This document shows, in pieces, positions 39,296 through 48,716 of a stretch of DNA of 64,000 nucleotides; the stretch's first letter is position 1; every line of letters starts with the position of its first letter. Source of the DNA: Pythium myriotylum (taxonomy: Eukaryota; Oomycota; Peronosporomycetes; Pythiales; Pythiaceae); contig JALJCQ010000009.1 of the NCBI GenBank assembly GCA_023091665.1, positions 2,914,001-2,978,000 on the forward strand. The letters run 5' to 3'. The notes beneath the pieces are model-generated. The model was not told where the DNA came from, made no database searches, and worked only from the letters and a program-made list of their open reading frames with translations. Made by a program: the position numbers and the translations under genes.

Positions 39296-42200
39296 CTACC
39301 TCAGGCCACACAGGCCTCGCTTGAACTCATGCTGCTGCGGACCAAGGGCCTTGGTGAGGATATCTGCAGGCATGCCCCCAGTGGGCACGTACTCAGTGGC
39401 GATCCGGCCTTCTTGCAACATCGCCTTCGCGGCTTTGAAGCGCACGTCCACCGTCTTCTGCTTCTCGCTCATTCGTGGGCGCCGAAGTCGAGCGATCGCC
39501 GGTTGGCTATCCATCGCCAGGACGACGGGCACGTTGATGCCCAGGACTTGTTCCACGAGAAGTCGCACAAGCTCGCCGTCCTCAATGGCGTCGTCGCCCG
39601 ACACATAGTCTGCCGTGGTGCTCGACTTGGCCACGATCGTTTGCTTTTTACTCGCCCACGCGACCGGGCTGCCGAATAAGAACACCACCCTTCCTGAGAC
39701 CGATTTGCGGTCCGATCGATCGTTGGCCCAGTCGGCGTCGGAGGTAACCAGGATCTCGTCCGTGGATGGGGTGAGCTGCAGCTTCAGGTGCTTTGTGCCC
39801 GACAGGTACCGTAGGAGATACTTGATCGCATCCCATGCGACCTTTCTCGGCCTTGAGCAGTGGCGAGCCACTTGCCCGACTGCAAAGCTGATGTCTGGGC
39901 GAGTGACGCACGCCAAGTACAGCAGCGCTCCTACCGCCTCACGATATGGCATCCGGCGCATGATCGTGGTCTCGGCTTCGGTCGGTCCGTCGTCGAGGGA
40001 GTCAAGTCGCGTGTTCGGGACCATGGGGGTTCGTTGTAGTCTCGACCCGTTCATCGCGAATCTGTGGAGAATCTCATCCACGTACGCCGTTTGCGAAAGC
40101 GAGACTGAATTAGGGCCAGTGCGCTCCACTCGCATGCCAAGGAATTGTTCTGGTTCGCCCATGTCCTTGACGTCGAACTTCGCCTTTAACGCCTCCATCA
40201 GCCGCACGACTTGAGGTTCCTTCTCGTGAGCGATGAGTAAATCGTCGACGTAGAGGCACACCATCAACAGGGAACCGTCCACTCGCGCGAAGTACAGGCA
40301 GGGGTCGACGTGGGTGGGCTCCAGTCCATACTCGCGCAAGTAAATGTCGATGGCCTTATTCCATTCACGGCCTGCTTGGCGCAGTCCGTACAACGATTTA
40401 CGGAGGCGCCACACTTTTCCTTCTTGCTCGGCGGTACCGAATCCAGCGACGGGTTTCATGTAGATGACCTCTGGGAGGTCGGCCTTTACGTAGGCGGCGG
40501 GGACATCGCCCTGACGCACCACCAAGTTCAACTTCGCGACGAGCACGAAGAATATTCTCACGGTCATTAGCGTGGCCACGGGAGCGTACGTGTCGACAAA
40601 GTCGACCAGGAACTGTTGGCGATCGCCACGAGCGCAGAGGCGCGCCTTGTACTGGATCACCTCGCCTCTAGTGCCAGTCTTGAGTCGGAACTGGATCGTG
40701 TGATCCAGTATGGCGGCGTTTTCCGGTGCGTCCACCCACTCGAACGTCCCGTTCTCGAACAGGGCCTGCACTTCCTTGGATATCGCGGCGTTCCATTCTG
40801 CCCACTGTGGTGAACGCCGAGCTTCGGCGAGGTTGAGAGGCTCACGTAAAACCTCCCCCAGAACCACGAAAGCGACGGCTTCAGCAACAGTCTGCTCAGC
40901 GATGCGTTTCGATCGGCGTCGAGCCGTCGATGCCGACTCGTGTTTCGTTGTGCTTGAGTTCACGACGGGATTGGTCTGGCAACGATTGTCTTCCTCGTCC
41001 TGTTCAAAGTCGCTCGGGTCGTCGGCTCTTACGTCCTTCAACTCGAACAGCATGCGATCAATCAGGGTCACGTCTCGGGCTTCGAACACGGGCTGGCCAG
41101 GTCCAGGCAGCAGTACTTGATAGCCCTTGAGACCGTCGGTGCACCCGACGAAGGCACCGATCTCGCCACGTGAGTCGTCCGTGAACCGCTGGTACTTGAT
41201 GCGGATCTCGTCGGGCACGCGGCACGAGACTGCTTGACCGAAGATCGGCAACTTGCTGACATCAGGGCGTCTCTTGAAAATCTTCTCGTACGGAGTAGCA
41301 GCCTCGCCGCGTTTGGGGACCCGGTTCCTCACGAACACGGCATGCCGTAGAGCGTCCACCCACATTGAGTGCAGTAGACCGGAGTCGGTAAGAATTGCGG
41401 ACGCCGTTTCGGTGACTGTGCGAATAGCTCTCTCGGCCACTCCGTTTTGGTGCGAGCTGTACCTGGCGGTGTGCTCGTGCGCGATTCCCTCTCGCTGCAT
41501 CAGCCGGCGAAAGTCCTTATTCAGGAACTCTGTTCCTCCGTCAGTACGCACCACTTTGATCTCGGTCGCGGGCACAGCGGCTTGTCGTTCAATGAGCTTG
41601 AGAAAAGCCTTGATTTTTGACGTCGCCTCGGACTTCCTCTTCAATGGGTACGCCTGCAGGAACGAGCGCCACGACACGACCATGAAGAAACGGTATCCTA
41701 CGCGGGACTTCGCCACCGGCCCACTCAAGTAGACGTGCACGATGCCGTCGGCTTTATCGTTGCTCGTTCGCCTTCGCGGCGGTGCGCGGATCGTCGCCTT
41801 GGTCAGTGCGCACACGACGCACGTTGGCGGCTTCGCGCCTTCGGCTATACGTAGCCCTTTCACCACCTTGCTTTTAGCCATGGCTTTGATGGTCTTGATG
41901 CCAACGTGCCCATAGCGACGATGCCACGACTCCAAATCGGTGCCAAGCACGGCCAGGCCTGCGGCGCAAGTCACTTCGTCGTTCGTGTGGACCTGATCGG
42001 CAGTCATCACGGGATACACTCCATTTACGTTGCGCGCGATGCACGCCACGCGGCGTCGGCTGCCACGAAACACAGTGCATCCGCTGGCAGTGAACACAAT
42101 CTCGTGCATAGAGTGGATGAGTGCTGACACAGACACCAGCGTCTTGGGGAAGTCCGGCACAAAATAGACATTGTCGAGAACGAAGTCTTGCATGGCGCAA

Positions 42201-42364
42201 CCGCCTACTCCGTTGTCCACTACGGCCTTAATTGTCATTCTTCCCTTCGTCTGTGCTACCACGGTCCTGCCGTCCGCAATCCGGATCACGAGAGGCTTGG
42301 TCGTCTTCGTGTCTGTCAAGCTGGAGAACTGGCCCGTCAGGTGGTGCGACGCGCCCGAATCCAT
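39296..42364 (-). CDS. copia-1 pol polyprotein (protease, integrase, RT, RNase H)
   Basis: 1022 residues. Domains in order: aspartic protease (MDSGASHH at the start); integrase with HHCC finger (RRYGHVG...CVVCALTK, about 150-190) and DDE core ([10 protein letters not shown] and [10 protein letters not shown]); reverse transcriptase with [22 protein letters not shown] and the catalytic [10 protein letters not shown]; RNase H ([20 protein letters not shown]) ending in ADILTKALG. The reading frame continues from gag but a single TGA at 42397-42395 lies 10 codons upstream of this Met. Pol is therefore probably made by readthrough, or it has been disconnected by a point mutation. No internal stop or frameshift was seen. 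Confidence 0.92.
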   Translation of the reverse strand: MDSGASHHLTGQFSSLTDTKTTKPLVIRIADGRTVVAQTKGRMTIKAVVDNGVGGCAMQDFVLDNVYFVPDFPKTLVSVSALIHSMHEIVFTASGCTVFRGSRRRVACIARNVNGVYPVMTADQVHTNDEVTCAAGLAVLGTDLESWHRRYGHVGIKTIKAMAKSKVVKGLRIAEGAKPPTCVVCALTKATIRAPPRRRTSNDKADGIVHVYLSGPVAKSRVGYRFFMVVSWRSFLQAYPLKRKSEATSKIKAFLKLIERQAAVPATEIKVVRTDGGTEFLNKDFRRLMQREGIAHEHTARYSSHQNGVAERAIRTVTETASAILTDSGLLHSMWVDALRHAVFVRNRVPKRGEAATPYEKIFKRRPDVSKLPIFGQAVSCRVPDEIRIKYQRFTDDSRGEIGAFVGCTDGLKGYQVLLPGPGQPVFEARDVTLIDRMLFELKDVRADDPSDFEQDEEDNRCQTNPVVNSSTTKHESASTARRRSKRIAEQTVAEAVAFVVLGEVLREPLNLAEARRSPQWAEWNAAISKEVQALFENGTFEWVDAPENAAILDHTIQFRLKTGTRGEVIQYKARLCARGDRQQFLVDFVDTYAPVATLMTVRIFFVLVAKLNLVVRQGDVPAAYVKADLPEVIYMKPVAGFGTAEQEGKVWRLRKSLYGLRQAGREWNKAIDIYLREYGLEPTHVDPCLYFARVDGSLLMVCLYVDDLLIAHEKEPQVVRLMEALKAKFDVKDMGEPEQFLGMRVERTGPNSVSLSQTAYVDEILHRFAMNGSRLQRTPMVPNTRLDSLDDGPTEAETTIMRRMPYREAVGALLYLACVTRPDISFAVGQVARHCSRPRKVAWDAIKYLLRYLSGTKHLKLQLTPSTDEILVTSDADWANDRSDRKSVSGRVVFLFGSPVAWASKKQTIVAKSSTTADYVSGDDAIEDGELVRLLVEQVLGINVPVVLAMDSQPAIARLRRPRMSEKQKTVDVRFKAAKAMLQEGRIATEYVPTGGMPADILTKALGPQQHEFKRGLCGLR

Positions 42365-42394
42365 GAGGATTGGGCTCCACCTGACGCCGGCGCT

Positions 42395-43714
42395 TCACTC
42401 ATCGTCATCGGCGGCGTTGTCGTCATCGCTCGCGGTATCTTCACCAGGCCTTGAGTCCTCGTTCGCGAGCTGCGCGTCAGCCTTCGCGTCGTTGGCGGAG
42501 TCCTTCTTTCGCGGCTGCAGGAACTTCTGGTGGAAAGCTTGCGTGTGTCCGGTTCCTCCACATTCCCAACACACGATGGCCGACTTTCCCGGAGCAGTTG
42601 TTGAGGTCTTGGGTTTCTTCTTTCGTTCCACAACGGCGGCGTTGGATTCGGCTGCGCGCTTCTTGGCGTCACCTGGCTTCTTGTTCGGCTTGTTCCGCAG
42701 CGCGTGTCGCTGGGGAGGCTTGAACTTGTCCATTGTCGCTGGAGCGGCTGCTGCGGCGGGCTTGGCGCGCGACTTGTCCGGTAGGCGGCCGTCGGTCTCT
42801 GTCTTGCGGCTAAGGACCGACACTGCGAGCTTCAGCTCGGCTTCGGGACGCTCAGACTCGAGGTTTACCTTCGTCTCCAAGAAATCTGTGTACTTAGAGT
42901 ATGCGTTTCGCACGAAGGCGACCAGCGCGTGCCGAGCGTTCGCGGGAAAGGCCTTACCGCCTTCGAGCGCGTCAGCCATTTGAAGAAGACGGTCTGCAAA
43001 GTCGCGATAAGTCTCGTTCCACCGCTTGCGCTCCGACTTGATGCGGCTGGCGACGTCGACGCTCAGCAAGACCGGTCGATACTCGTGCACGAGAGCATCG
43101 CATGAGTCGGCGTACGCCGCAGCTGGGTTGGACGACCTCCAATGGCGGTACCATTTGAGGGCGGCTCCGGTCAGGAACATCTTCAGTATCGCCTTCTTGA
43201 CATTTTCACTCCAGACTTGATTCGCCAGAGTCTGCGCGTCGGCGATCTGCTCATCTAGTTCGTCACGAAAGTCACGAGCCTTTGAATCGAAGCTGCCATC
43301 AGGAACGACGCCGTCGAATGGCTTGACGCGAATGTTCCGCGTGTCGATCTTCCCACTCTTCTTCTCCTCGTCGGCGGCTGCGCCGGGCGCGTCCTCCGTC
43401 GCGTCGTCGTCACCTCGCACGTTGGAGGGCTCTTGTTCTGGTTCAGCGTGAGAGCCATTTCCTTCGGAGCGTGCGACGTGAGCTGCCAACGCAGCGGCGA
43501 TGAGCACTTGCACTTGCGCCGCGACGGCTGGATCGAGACCTGCGCCGACCGCCGGTAGAGCGGCAGCACCGCCTGCCGGTGCTCCGCCGGCATTCGCTGT
43601 GGCTGCCGCGGACAGAGGCCGCTGTCGGGACGAATGCGAGGACGCGGCGCTTGCGGCAGCCTGAGCGCGGCCGGAGGTCCGAGTGGGGTTTGCGCTGCCT
43701 CTAGTGCTGACCAT
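42395..43714 (-). CDS. copia-1 gag
   Basis: 439 residues. The Ala/Ser-rich N-terminus is followed by a copia-type gag core (about 125-300: IRVKPFDGVVPDGSFDSKAR, MFLTGAALKWYRHW, FADRLLQMADAL), a basic linker, and one zinc knuckle (CWECGGTGHTQAFH, about 385-398) whose last ligand is His instead of the usual Cys. The acidic tail ends ASDDDNAADDDE followed by TGA. The same frame then runs into protease, so gag-pol is one reading frame broken by one stop. The ATG lies 31 nt after the 5' LTR. Confidence 0.9.
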   Translation of the reverse strand: MVSTRGSANPTRTSGRAQAAASAASSHSSRQRPLSAAATANAGGAPAGGAAALPAVGAGLDPAVAAQVQVLIAAALAAHVARSEGNGSHAEPEQEPSNVRGDDDATEDAPGAAADEEKKSGKIDTRNIRVKPFDGVVPDGSFDSKARDFRDELDEQIADAQTLANQVWSENVKKAILKMFLTGAALKWYRHWRSSNPAAAYADSCDALVHEYRPVLLSVDVASRIKSERKRWNETYRDFADRLLQMADALEGGKAFPANARHALVAFVRNAYSKYTDFLETKVNLESERPEAELKLAVSVLSRKTETDGRLPDKSRAKPAAAAAPATMDKFKPPQRHALRNKPNKKPGDAKKRAAESNAAVVERKKKPKTSTTAPGKSAIVCWECGGTGHTQAFHQKFLQPRKKDSANDAKADAQLANEDSRPGEDTASDDDNAADDDE

Positions 43715-43744
43715 CTTGGTTGTAGAGCAATGTCGCTGTTAACC

Positions 43745-44017
43745 TGTAGGATACGGCTTCCACAGCACCAGGCAGGATCAAAAGGCGGAGAGCACTTAGT
43801 CGTGATCAGCGGAAATTCCAGAGTGAGCTCTGGCATGAACATCCATTCACTAGTTGTTAACTTGGCCTTTGTATGGCACGTTTTCCCATACTGGAGCCTA
43901 GGTATTTTGCCCTTTTGGGACGCAGCTGAACACGGGTTCTCGTTGGTGCCGGACAGTGGGCTCAGTTCCCGGATGTGCAGATGCACCGGTTGTACCGTCT
44001 TGGCACTGGATTCAACA
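43745..44017 (-). repeat. 5' LTR of copia-1
   Basis: 273 bp, same ends as the 3' LTR, followed by target duplication ACTAC at 44018-44022. Confidence 0.92.
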
Positions 44018-44414
44018 ACTACCCATGCCACCGCGGCACGAATCTTGTTCTGGAGAAACGTGATGGCTACAGATCGCTGTTCGAGACAAAAGTGGGTTGG
44101 TAAAGAGTCTGAATTTCCCAAAACCTGGTCTCATTCTGGTGTCGCCATCTGTACTTGTGAAAATGAATAAAATGGGCGTTGATGAGTTTGTATCTGTGCA
44201 GCGTTTCTCGTTAGAATCCTATGGAACAGGTTTGGTCCAATGAGAAGTGAGCAAACGGGACCGTGACACCTGTGAAAGAAAATGCTTACTGCTTTATTCT
44301 AGGGGATTTTAATACCACACATCCAAGATTCTGGGTGTCTGCTGACCCAGAGTCTGGGCCAGACCCCCTCCGGAGAACACGAAGACGGTGCCATCAGTCG
44401 AAGTACATTACGCA

Positions 44415-44540
44415 GCACCGTCTCACGCATCTGCCGCCACCATCTGGAGATGTGTACTATACGGTCTGCGATTGGTGAGGCCCAGCAAGACAACTGTCTT
44501 CCAAGAAAACCATTCGCCACGCCACAAGTCATGGTGAGTG
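44415..44540 (+). repeat. Dispersed repeat copy 1 (GCGATTGGTGAGGCCCAG family)
   Basis: GCACCGTCTCACGCATCTGC through to GCCACGCCAC recurs inverted at 45560-45688 and in part at 46663-46745. Copies 1 and 2 flank the small secreted protein gene at 45115-45306 in opposite orientation. Confidence 0.75.
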
Positions 44541-44610
44541 TCCAGCCGGGCAGTATGTCTGACTACTGGTAGAGGTATCCATGACGAGGTTGGGTGCTGC
44601 GTCTGCCATT

Positions 44611-44940
44611 TTATCGGCTGCGCGAGGTTGGTGACTCCAGTTGCGGATTCCAGGGGAATCGGCGAGTTGGTGCTTCAGCGTATTTGGCTTGGAGCGTGCC
44701 GTTGAGAGGAGGGGGGTACGTTCGCATTTGGGAGATGATGAGCATGTTATCGCCTACAACTGAAAGGGGCGTCCAGTTGTTCTCCGTCGCGAAGGTGAGG
44801 CCGGTGATAAGGCCGTTATATTCGGCCTGGTTGTTGGTCGTGGAAGGATCTGCGTATGCCATGGCCGCTGAAAAGATCAATTCGGCATGTGCGTTGTCGG
44901 ACGTGACCTGAACCACCCACTATAGGTTTCTAGAGAAGAA
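44611..44940 (-). pseudogene. LINE RNase H fragment
   Basis: The minus-strand frame contains the middle of a LINE RNase H domain (TTNNQAEYNGLITGL with the catalytic Glu, VVGDNMLIISQM with the Asp). It diverges before the last Asp motif. On the plus strand immediately after it (44923-44938) is CTATAGGTTTCTAGAGAAGA, which resembles the LINE 3' tail but in the opposite sense. The fragment is therefore rearranged rather than a simple truncation. Confidence 0.65.
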
Positions 44941-45114
44941 AACGAAAGGACCTCGATCGAATTCAAATCCTACAATGTGGTGAAGTGCCCATAACGAGAG
45001 TAACGCCATGTATTGATCGTTTTAGCTGATGGACTCGCTGTTACTCGCCGCTGATATTGTGTTGAGTCGACAGTCCACGTCCAGTTGTCCAAACGCCATG
45101 GAAATCATCGGTCA

Positions 45115-45306
45115 TCAAATCATGATGCAGTCATTCTCACAGTCATGGTATTTCTTGTCGCAGAGAGCCTGGTTTTGGTTCGGAATGTCCTTGCACTTAC
45201 TATACGTCGCCCAGCAGCCACTGATACACGACGCGGATGACGCGGTGACTTCGGTGGTTGTACCAACAATGGCGATAACGAGAAGAGCGAGCGGAGAGAA
45301 TTTCAT
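45115..45306 (-). CDS. Small secreted cysteine-rich protein A
   Basis: 63 residues. A textbook signal peptide (MKFSPLALLVIAIVGTTTEVTA) is followed by a mature peptide of about 40 residues with six Cys (SCISGCWATYSKC...ALCDKKYHDCENDC). It is predicted to be exported and disulfide-bonded; its role is unknown, and small secreted Cys-rich proteins are common candidate effectors in oomycetes. An INR-like element (minus-strand TCACTCTTCCAAATC) lies about 40 bp before the ATG. A paralogue with the same signal peptide start lies at 47202-47594. No other gene is linked to it, and inverted repeat copies flank it. Confidence 0.75.
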   Translation of the reverse strand: MKFSPLALLVIAIVGTTTEVTASSASCISGCWATYSKCKDIPNQNQALCDKKYHDCENDCIMI

Positions 45307-45330
45307 CGTAGATGTGGACGGGCTTGGCTT

Positions 45331-45345
45331 GATTTGGAAGAGTGA
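45331..45345 (-). promoter_or_regulatory. INR-like core promoter of secreted protein A
   Basis: Minus-strand TCACTCTTCCAAATC fits the TCAYTYY initiator plus a CAWTTT-like flank, 25-40 bp before the ATG. Confidence 0.55.
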
Positions 45346-45559
45346 GAAGCACGAAGCAAATCGAAGAGTGAGAGACTCGTTCGAAGTCGAAGAGCGTAAG
45401 GGGAATAGAAGTGTTTGGCCTTGTCCCGTCGTACAGCATCACCGCAATCCATTGTCGGAAGCGTGATGGCAATCCTCATGGAAAAAAGGGTGATGGGTGC
45501 CAGTGGAAGCCATCACCGGTTCATTGAAGAATCCTTGGTCTTTGTCTTGATGGCTGGTC

Positions 45560-45688
45560 GCACTCCCCGTGGCATGCGGCGAGGTAACTGATTTTCTGGA
45601 AGACAGTTGTCTCGCTGGGCCTCACCAATCGCAGACCATACAGAGCACATCTCCAGATGGTGGCGGCAGATGCGTGAGACGGTGCTCC
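45560..45688 (-). repeat. Dispersed repeat copy 2, inverted
   Basis: Reverse complement of the 44415-44540 family, with scattered differences, including the TCTCCAGATGGTGGCGGCAG stretch. Confidence 0.75.
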
Positions 45689-46408
45689 ATATTGTACATA
45701 CAGTACCATATGTATGGCGAATAATCCACTCAACATAGGGTGACAAAAGAGCGAGTTACCATTCGATTCAATGTCTCTCTCCACGACACAGACTGCTTCT
45801 CGGTGCGACATCGCGTCTGTTGCGTTTCCGTACGCTATGTCTCAATTTTGACGCATGAATAGTTGCCTCGTACTATACTCGCCGCTGGGCTCGACCTTCA
45901 CAGAATTCAACTTTCTCTGGTGAATAGCGTCGTAGACCAGAGTAGATCTCCAGGCAAATTTTATTAGCAAAACGAAGACAACGAGCTGACGCTCGTCGGG
46001 TCTGGCCTAACTACTCAGGTGTCTTCCTTTTCGGTAATACAAAAAAAAAAACTTTTCCTCGTGAACAATCAAGATTCTCGTTGTCGTTGTATTGTCGTTT
46101 TCACCAAAATTTGTGGAACTGGCAGTGAAACTCGAAGATTTCCGAATCGATTTTGATTTGGTTTTAGGCCAGTCATCAGAGAAGGCAAAGAGATTCTTGT
46201 CTGTCCGCGGGGTGGATAAGAATGGGGAAGTGGTTAGGTTTTTTCAAAATCAAAGCTCTAGTTGGTTGAATATCGATCGAATCGAATTGAAAACGATTGC
46301 CCAAAACGATTTGATTGGGGGTGGTATCACAAATTCGAATGAAAGTGACAATAGGTTTCTGGCGTCTATTTGCTCCGAGACTCCGAGTGCGACTCCAGAG
46401 AACACGAG

Positions 46409-46626
46409 TATTAAGACCCACTTCCGGAATCGACCCTAGGTGGACCAAAATTTCTGAAGGCGCTCAAAGAGCCAATCAACGCTCTACAAAACCTTTTGGG
46501 AGGATTTACAATTGATTGGATTTGCTAAAATGGTTGACAGTTGGACTCTCTGATCCAATCAAACTCAACAGCGCCTCCAGAAATTCTGGTCCACCTAGGG
46601 TCGATTCCCCGGAAGTGGGTCTTAAG
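46409..46626. repeat. Foldback element with ~55-bp inverted repeats
   Basis: TTAAGACCCACTTCCGGAAT through to GAAGGCGCT (46410-46464) is repeated inverted at 46570-46625, with about eight differences including a 3-base indel (GGGGAATCG against GGAATCG). The spacer is about 105 bp. Size and structure fit a MITE or solo foldback element, though no target duplication was found. A preceding 115-codon open frame (46092-46439) runs into the left arm and has no recognisable content. Confidence 0.7.
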
Positions 46627-46662
46627 CATTCGGCTGAAGTGCAACCAACATCTGAAGGTGGA

Positions 46663-46745
46663 GATGGTCTGCGATTGGTGAAGCCCAGGAAGACAACTGT
46701 CTTCCAGAAAATCATTTGCCACGCCACATGTCACGGTGAGTGCCG
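46663..46745 (+). repeat. Dispersed repeat copy 3, partial
   Basis: Shares GCGATTGGTGAAGCCCAGGA and the CCACGCCACATGTCACGGTG end with the copies at 44415 and 45560. Confidence 0.65.
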
Positions 46746-47133
46746 CCATCCATCAAGACCGGGGCCTATATTTTTACAGCACAGTGAACCGGTAATGGGG
46801 GTTCAACTGATTTCCATTTGTGAGGACTTCTCGATCTGCTACTCTAACCCTAGACCGAGTGAATCTCGCGCTCGATCAATACGGAGGTAGGAGGTGCGTC
46901 AATGGATCGGTGTTTTTTGTCGTTGCGGACTGCCCATAGACTCTATGGGCACGCTCTATGATAGAGTGTGGTGAACCGGTAATGGATGCCACAGGCAGCC
47001 ATCATCCATGAGGATGTGCATCACGCTTTCTAGAGTGTACTGCTGTGATACCGTAGGACGGGTCAAGTTGAAACTGATTTTCCTTACACTCTCCTATTTT
47101 CCCTCTAGCAGACCAAGCGAGGCTCTACACGTC

Positions 47134-47149
47134 GCTCAGTCTTCGATTT
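47134..47149 (+). promoter_or_regulatory. INR-like core promoter of secreted protein B
   Basis: GCTCAGTCTTCGATTT agrees with the oomycete INR/FPR consensus at 14 of 16 positions, about 53-68 bp before the ATG. Confidence 0.6.
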
Positions 47150-47201
47150 GCTCCGAACTTCTCACGCCTTTAAGCCAATACCAATCTCGTCAACACCGAC
47201 C

Positions 47202-47594
47202 ATGAAATTCTCTCCGCTCGCTCTAATCGCTCTTGTCCTTGCTGGTGTGGTCTCCGCAGATGACACTACAGCGGTGCTATCGTGTGTGGATAAGTGCAAC
47301 AAATTGGAGGCGGCGTGTTCTGCGAAAGCCCACTTGAGCAAACAGAGCAATGCTCACTGCCTCACTGATTGTCAAGACAAGTGCATCTTCAAGTGGACGC
47401 CAATGAGGTTGGTGGCGTTTCGTCGACTGACATTGATATTAATAAAATATCAGCTGCGAGTACCAACGGCTTCATCAACTAAAATCGTCCATACATGGCT
47501 TTGCTCGCTTTACGGCCAGTGTGCTATAAAGACTTTGACTTTGAAGGTGAGGTCTATTGGATCGCACTGTTATGAATCCTATAGCCGGGCCTGA
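47202..47594 (+). CDS. Small secreted cysteine-rich protein B (probably 3'-altered)
   Basis: The start codon at 47202 opens with the same peptide start as protein A (MKFSPLAL), giving a signal peptide cleaved after VVSA. The mature domain has six Cys with related spacing (SCVDKCNKLEAAC...HCLTDCQDKC). Protein A stops two residues after its last Cys. This frame instead continues for about 70 unrelated residues of low quality, ending within LINE 3'-tail sequence. The native stop has probably been lost, or an intron lies just after CIFKW; the true end is uncertain. The function is unknown, with the same inference as for protein A. Read as 131 residues. Confidence 0.6.
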   Translation: MKFSPLALIALVLAGVVSADDTTAVLSCVDKCNKLEAACSAKAHLSKQSNAHCLTDCQDKCIFKWTPMRLVAFRRLTLILIKYQLRVPTASSTKIVHTWLCSLYGQCAIKTLTLKVRSIGSHCYESYSRA

Positions 47595-47831
47595 CGGCCC
47601 TGTTTCCTACCGCTGAGAGTCGCGGAGTAGATATCTCGACTGCCATTCTTGGAAGTCGGTCGCGAGCAGCCGGCGCAGTTGCTCGTGGTGAGGCCACCGA
47701 TGGGCGTGGAGCGCCTGAATGCTTCTCTTTAGATCCATCGCGACGTTCGCCATGTGGTCGGCCATCTTGTTGAAGGCGCGGAGATGGTGGCACTCGCGGA
47801 CCTTGAGCTCGTCTGCGAGTCGGCGGGCCAC
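47560..47831 (-). pseudogene. LINE RNase H C-terminal fragment
   Basis: Minus-strand ARRLADELKVRECHHLRAFN followed by KMADHMANVAMDLK is the end of an RNase H domain of a LINE related to, but distinct from, the one at 34578. It ends DFQEWQSRYLLRDSQR and is followed by a tail containing GGCCCGGCTATAGGATTC, cognate to the CGGCTATAGG tail of the other copies. Its tail overlaps the extended end of secreted protein B. Confidence 0.65.
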
Positions 47832-48071
47832 TGCGTAGAGGGGAAGTAGTCGGGGATGCTTGGGCGGTCAATAAAGCCGGAGCTGCCGGAGGATGAGGGC
47901 AGTGTGCTATAAAGAGAGTCGGGGAGTTCGTGGATCGTGTGGATACTCCTCCATTGTCATCGTGTATCCCCTCGCTGCAGTGTATCGAAAAAGTGGATCA
48001 CATCACATCTTTGTTCCCATCGACTTCCCAGGCGCGATATCGTCGGCAGGGCTTGGAAAAAACAAAATCCA

Positions 48072-48397
48072 TGAGACGGGTTGACTTAGCCGGGACCGAG
48101 GGTGGACTTAGGCGAGGCCGAGGTTGACTTAGGAGGGGCGAGTTGACTTGAGCAGTAGATGGTAGAAGACCGAATGAGCTATATTTCCTGGGATGAAAAT
48201 GGTGGGTGTAGGGAGCTAGCGCTGGAGAGTTCTGTGTCCTACATGGCCTGGATTTATTCACCCATCAATCGTGGTGGCAGCCATCATTTGTGGCGGCGTC
48301 CATCATTGCCCGGCGCTCACAATCCTTGGTGACGCGCCGGCAACTGATTCCCAGGAATCACATGTAAACATAGAGTAAACATGGAGGAACGGTCTCA
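48072..48397 (-). repeat. 3' LTR of copia-2
   Basis: 326 bp; differs from 53736-54061 at three positions noticed (GGTTGACTT/GGTTGGCTT, ATGTAAAC/ATGTGAAC, AACGGTC/AACTGTC). Confidence 0.92.
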
Positions 48398-48506
48398 CTC
48401 CCCCTCAGCGCAGCGATCCTACATCCCTCTCTTTCCTACGTATGTATCCTATGCTGGGAAAAACTCCCCGACATGCGAGCATGTGGTGAGGGTAAAAACC
48501 AGCTTC

Positions 48507-48716
48507 CTACTTAAGCTCCACCATGCAAAGACCGCGGACGAGATCCCAATGCTTGGTGCTTCCGAGAGACTTGGTGAAGAGGTCTGCAATGTTCTTGTCC
48601 GATGGGATCCTCTTGACCTCGAGTTGCTTGCCTTGGAGCTCGTGCATGTATCGCCCAAGTCCAACAAGGGTATATCAAGAGCGATCGGACGAAGCATATC
48701 GACCCCAAGTTCTTCT
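48507..48716 (-). pseudogene. Out-of-frame C-terminal tail of copia-2 pol
   Basis: The typical copia end (RYMHELQGKQLEVKRIPSDK, then ADLFTKSLG and a stop at 48507) is readable on the minus strand. It is not in the frame of the long polyprotein, which stops at 48717 just after YEDNNA. The link between them contains at least one frame-disrupting change and stops in all frames, so RNase H is probably incomplete. Confidence 0.7.

Larger units (their letters stand above)
38934..44017 (-). mobile_element. Complete Ty1/copia LTR retrotransposon, copia-1
   Basis: It is bounded by two 273-bp LTRs (TG...CA ends) that differ at one position noticed (C/T near 39132 and 43943). It is flanked by the 5-bp target duplication ACTAC (38929-38933 and 44018-44022). 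Internal order on the minus strand is gag, protease, integrase, reverse transcriptase, RNase H, the copia order. A purine tract (TGTGGGGGAGG on the minus strand) precedes the 3' LTR. The leader after the 5' LTR is only 30 nt and starts GGTTAACAGCGAC, a candidate primer-binding site not matched to a tRNA. Near-identical LTRs imply a recent insertion. Confidence 0.93.

Noticed and set aside
46092..46439. 115-codon frame before the foldback element
   Set aside because: It runs into the left arm of the foldback repeat and has no recognisable content; the evidence is too weak for a gene call.
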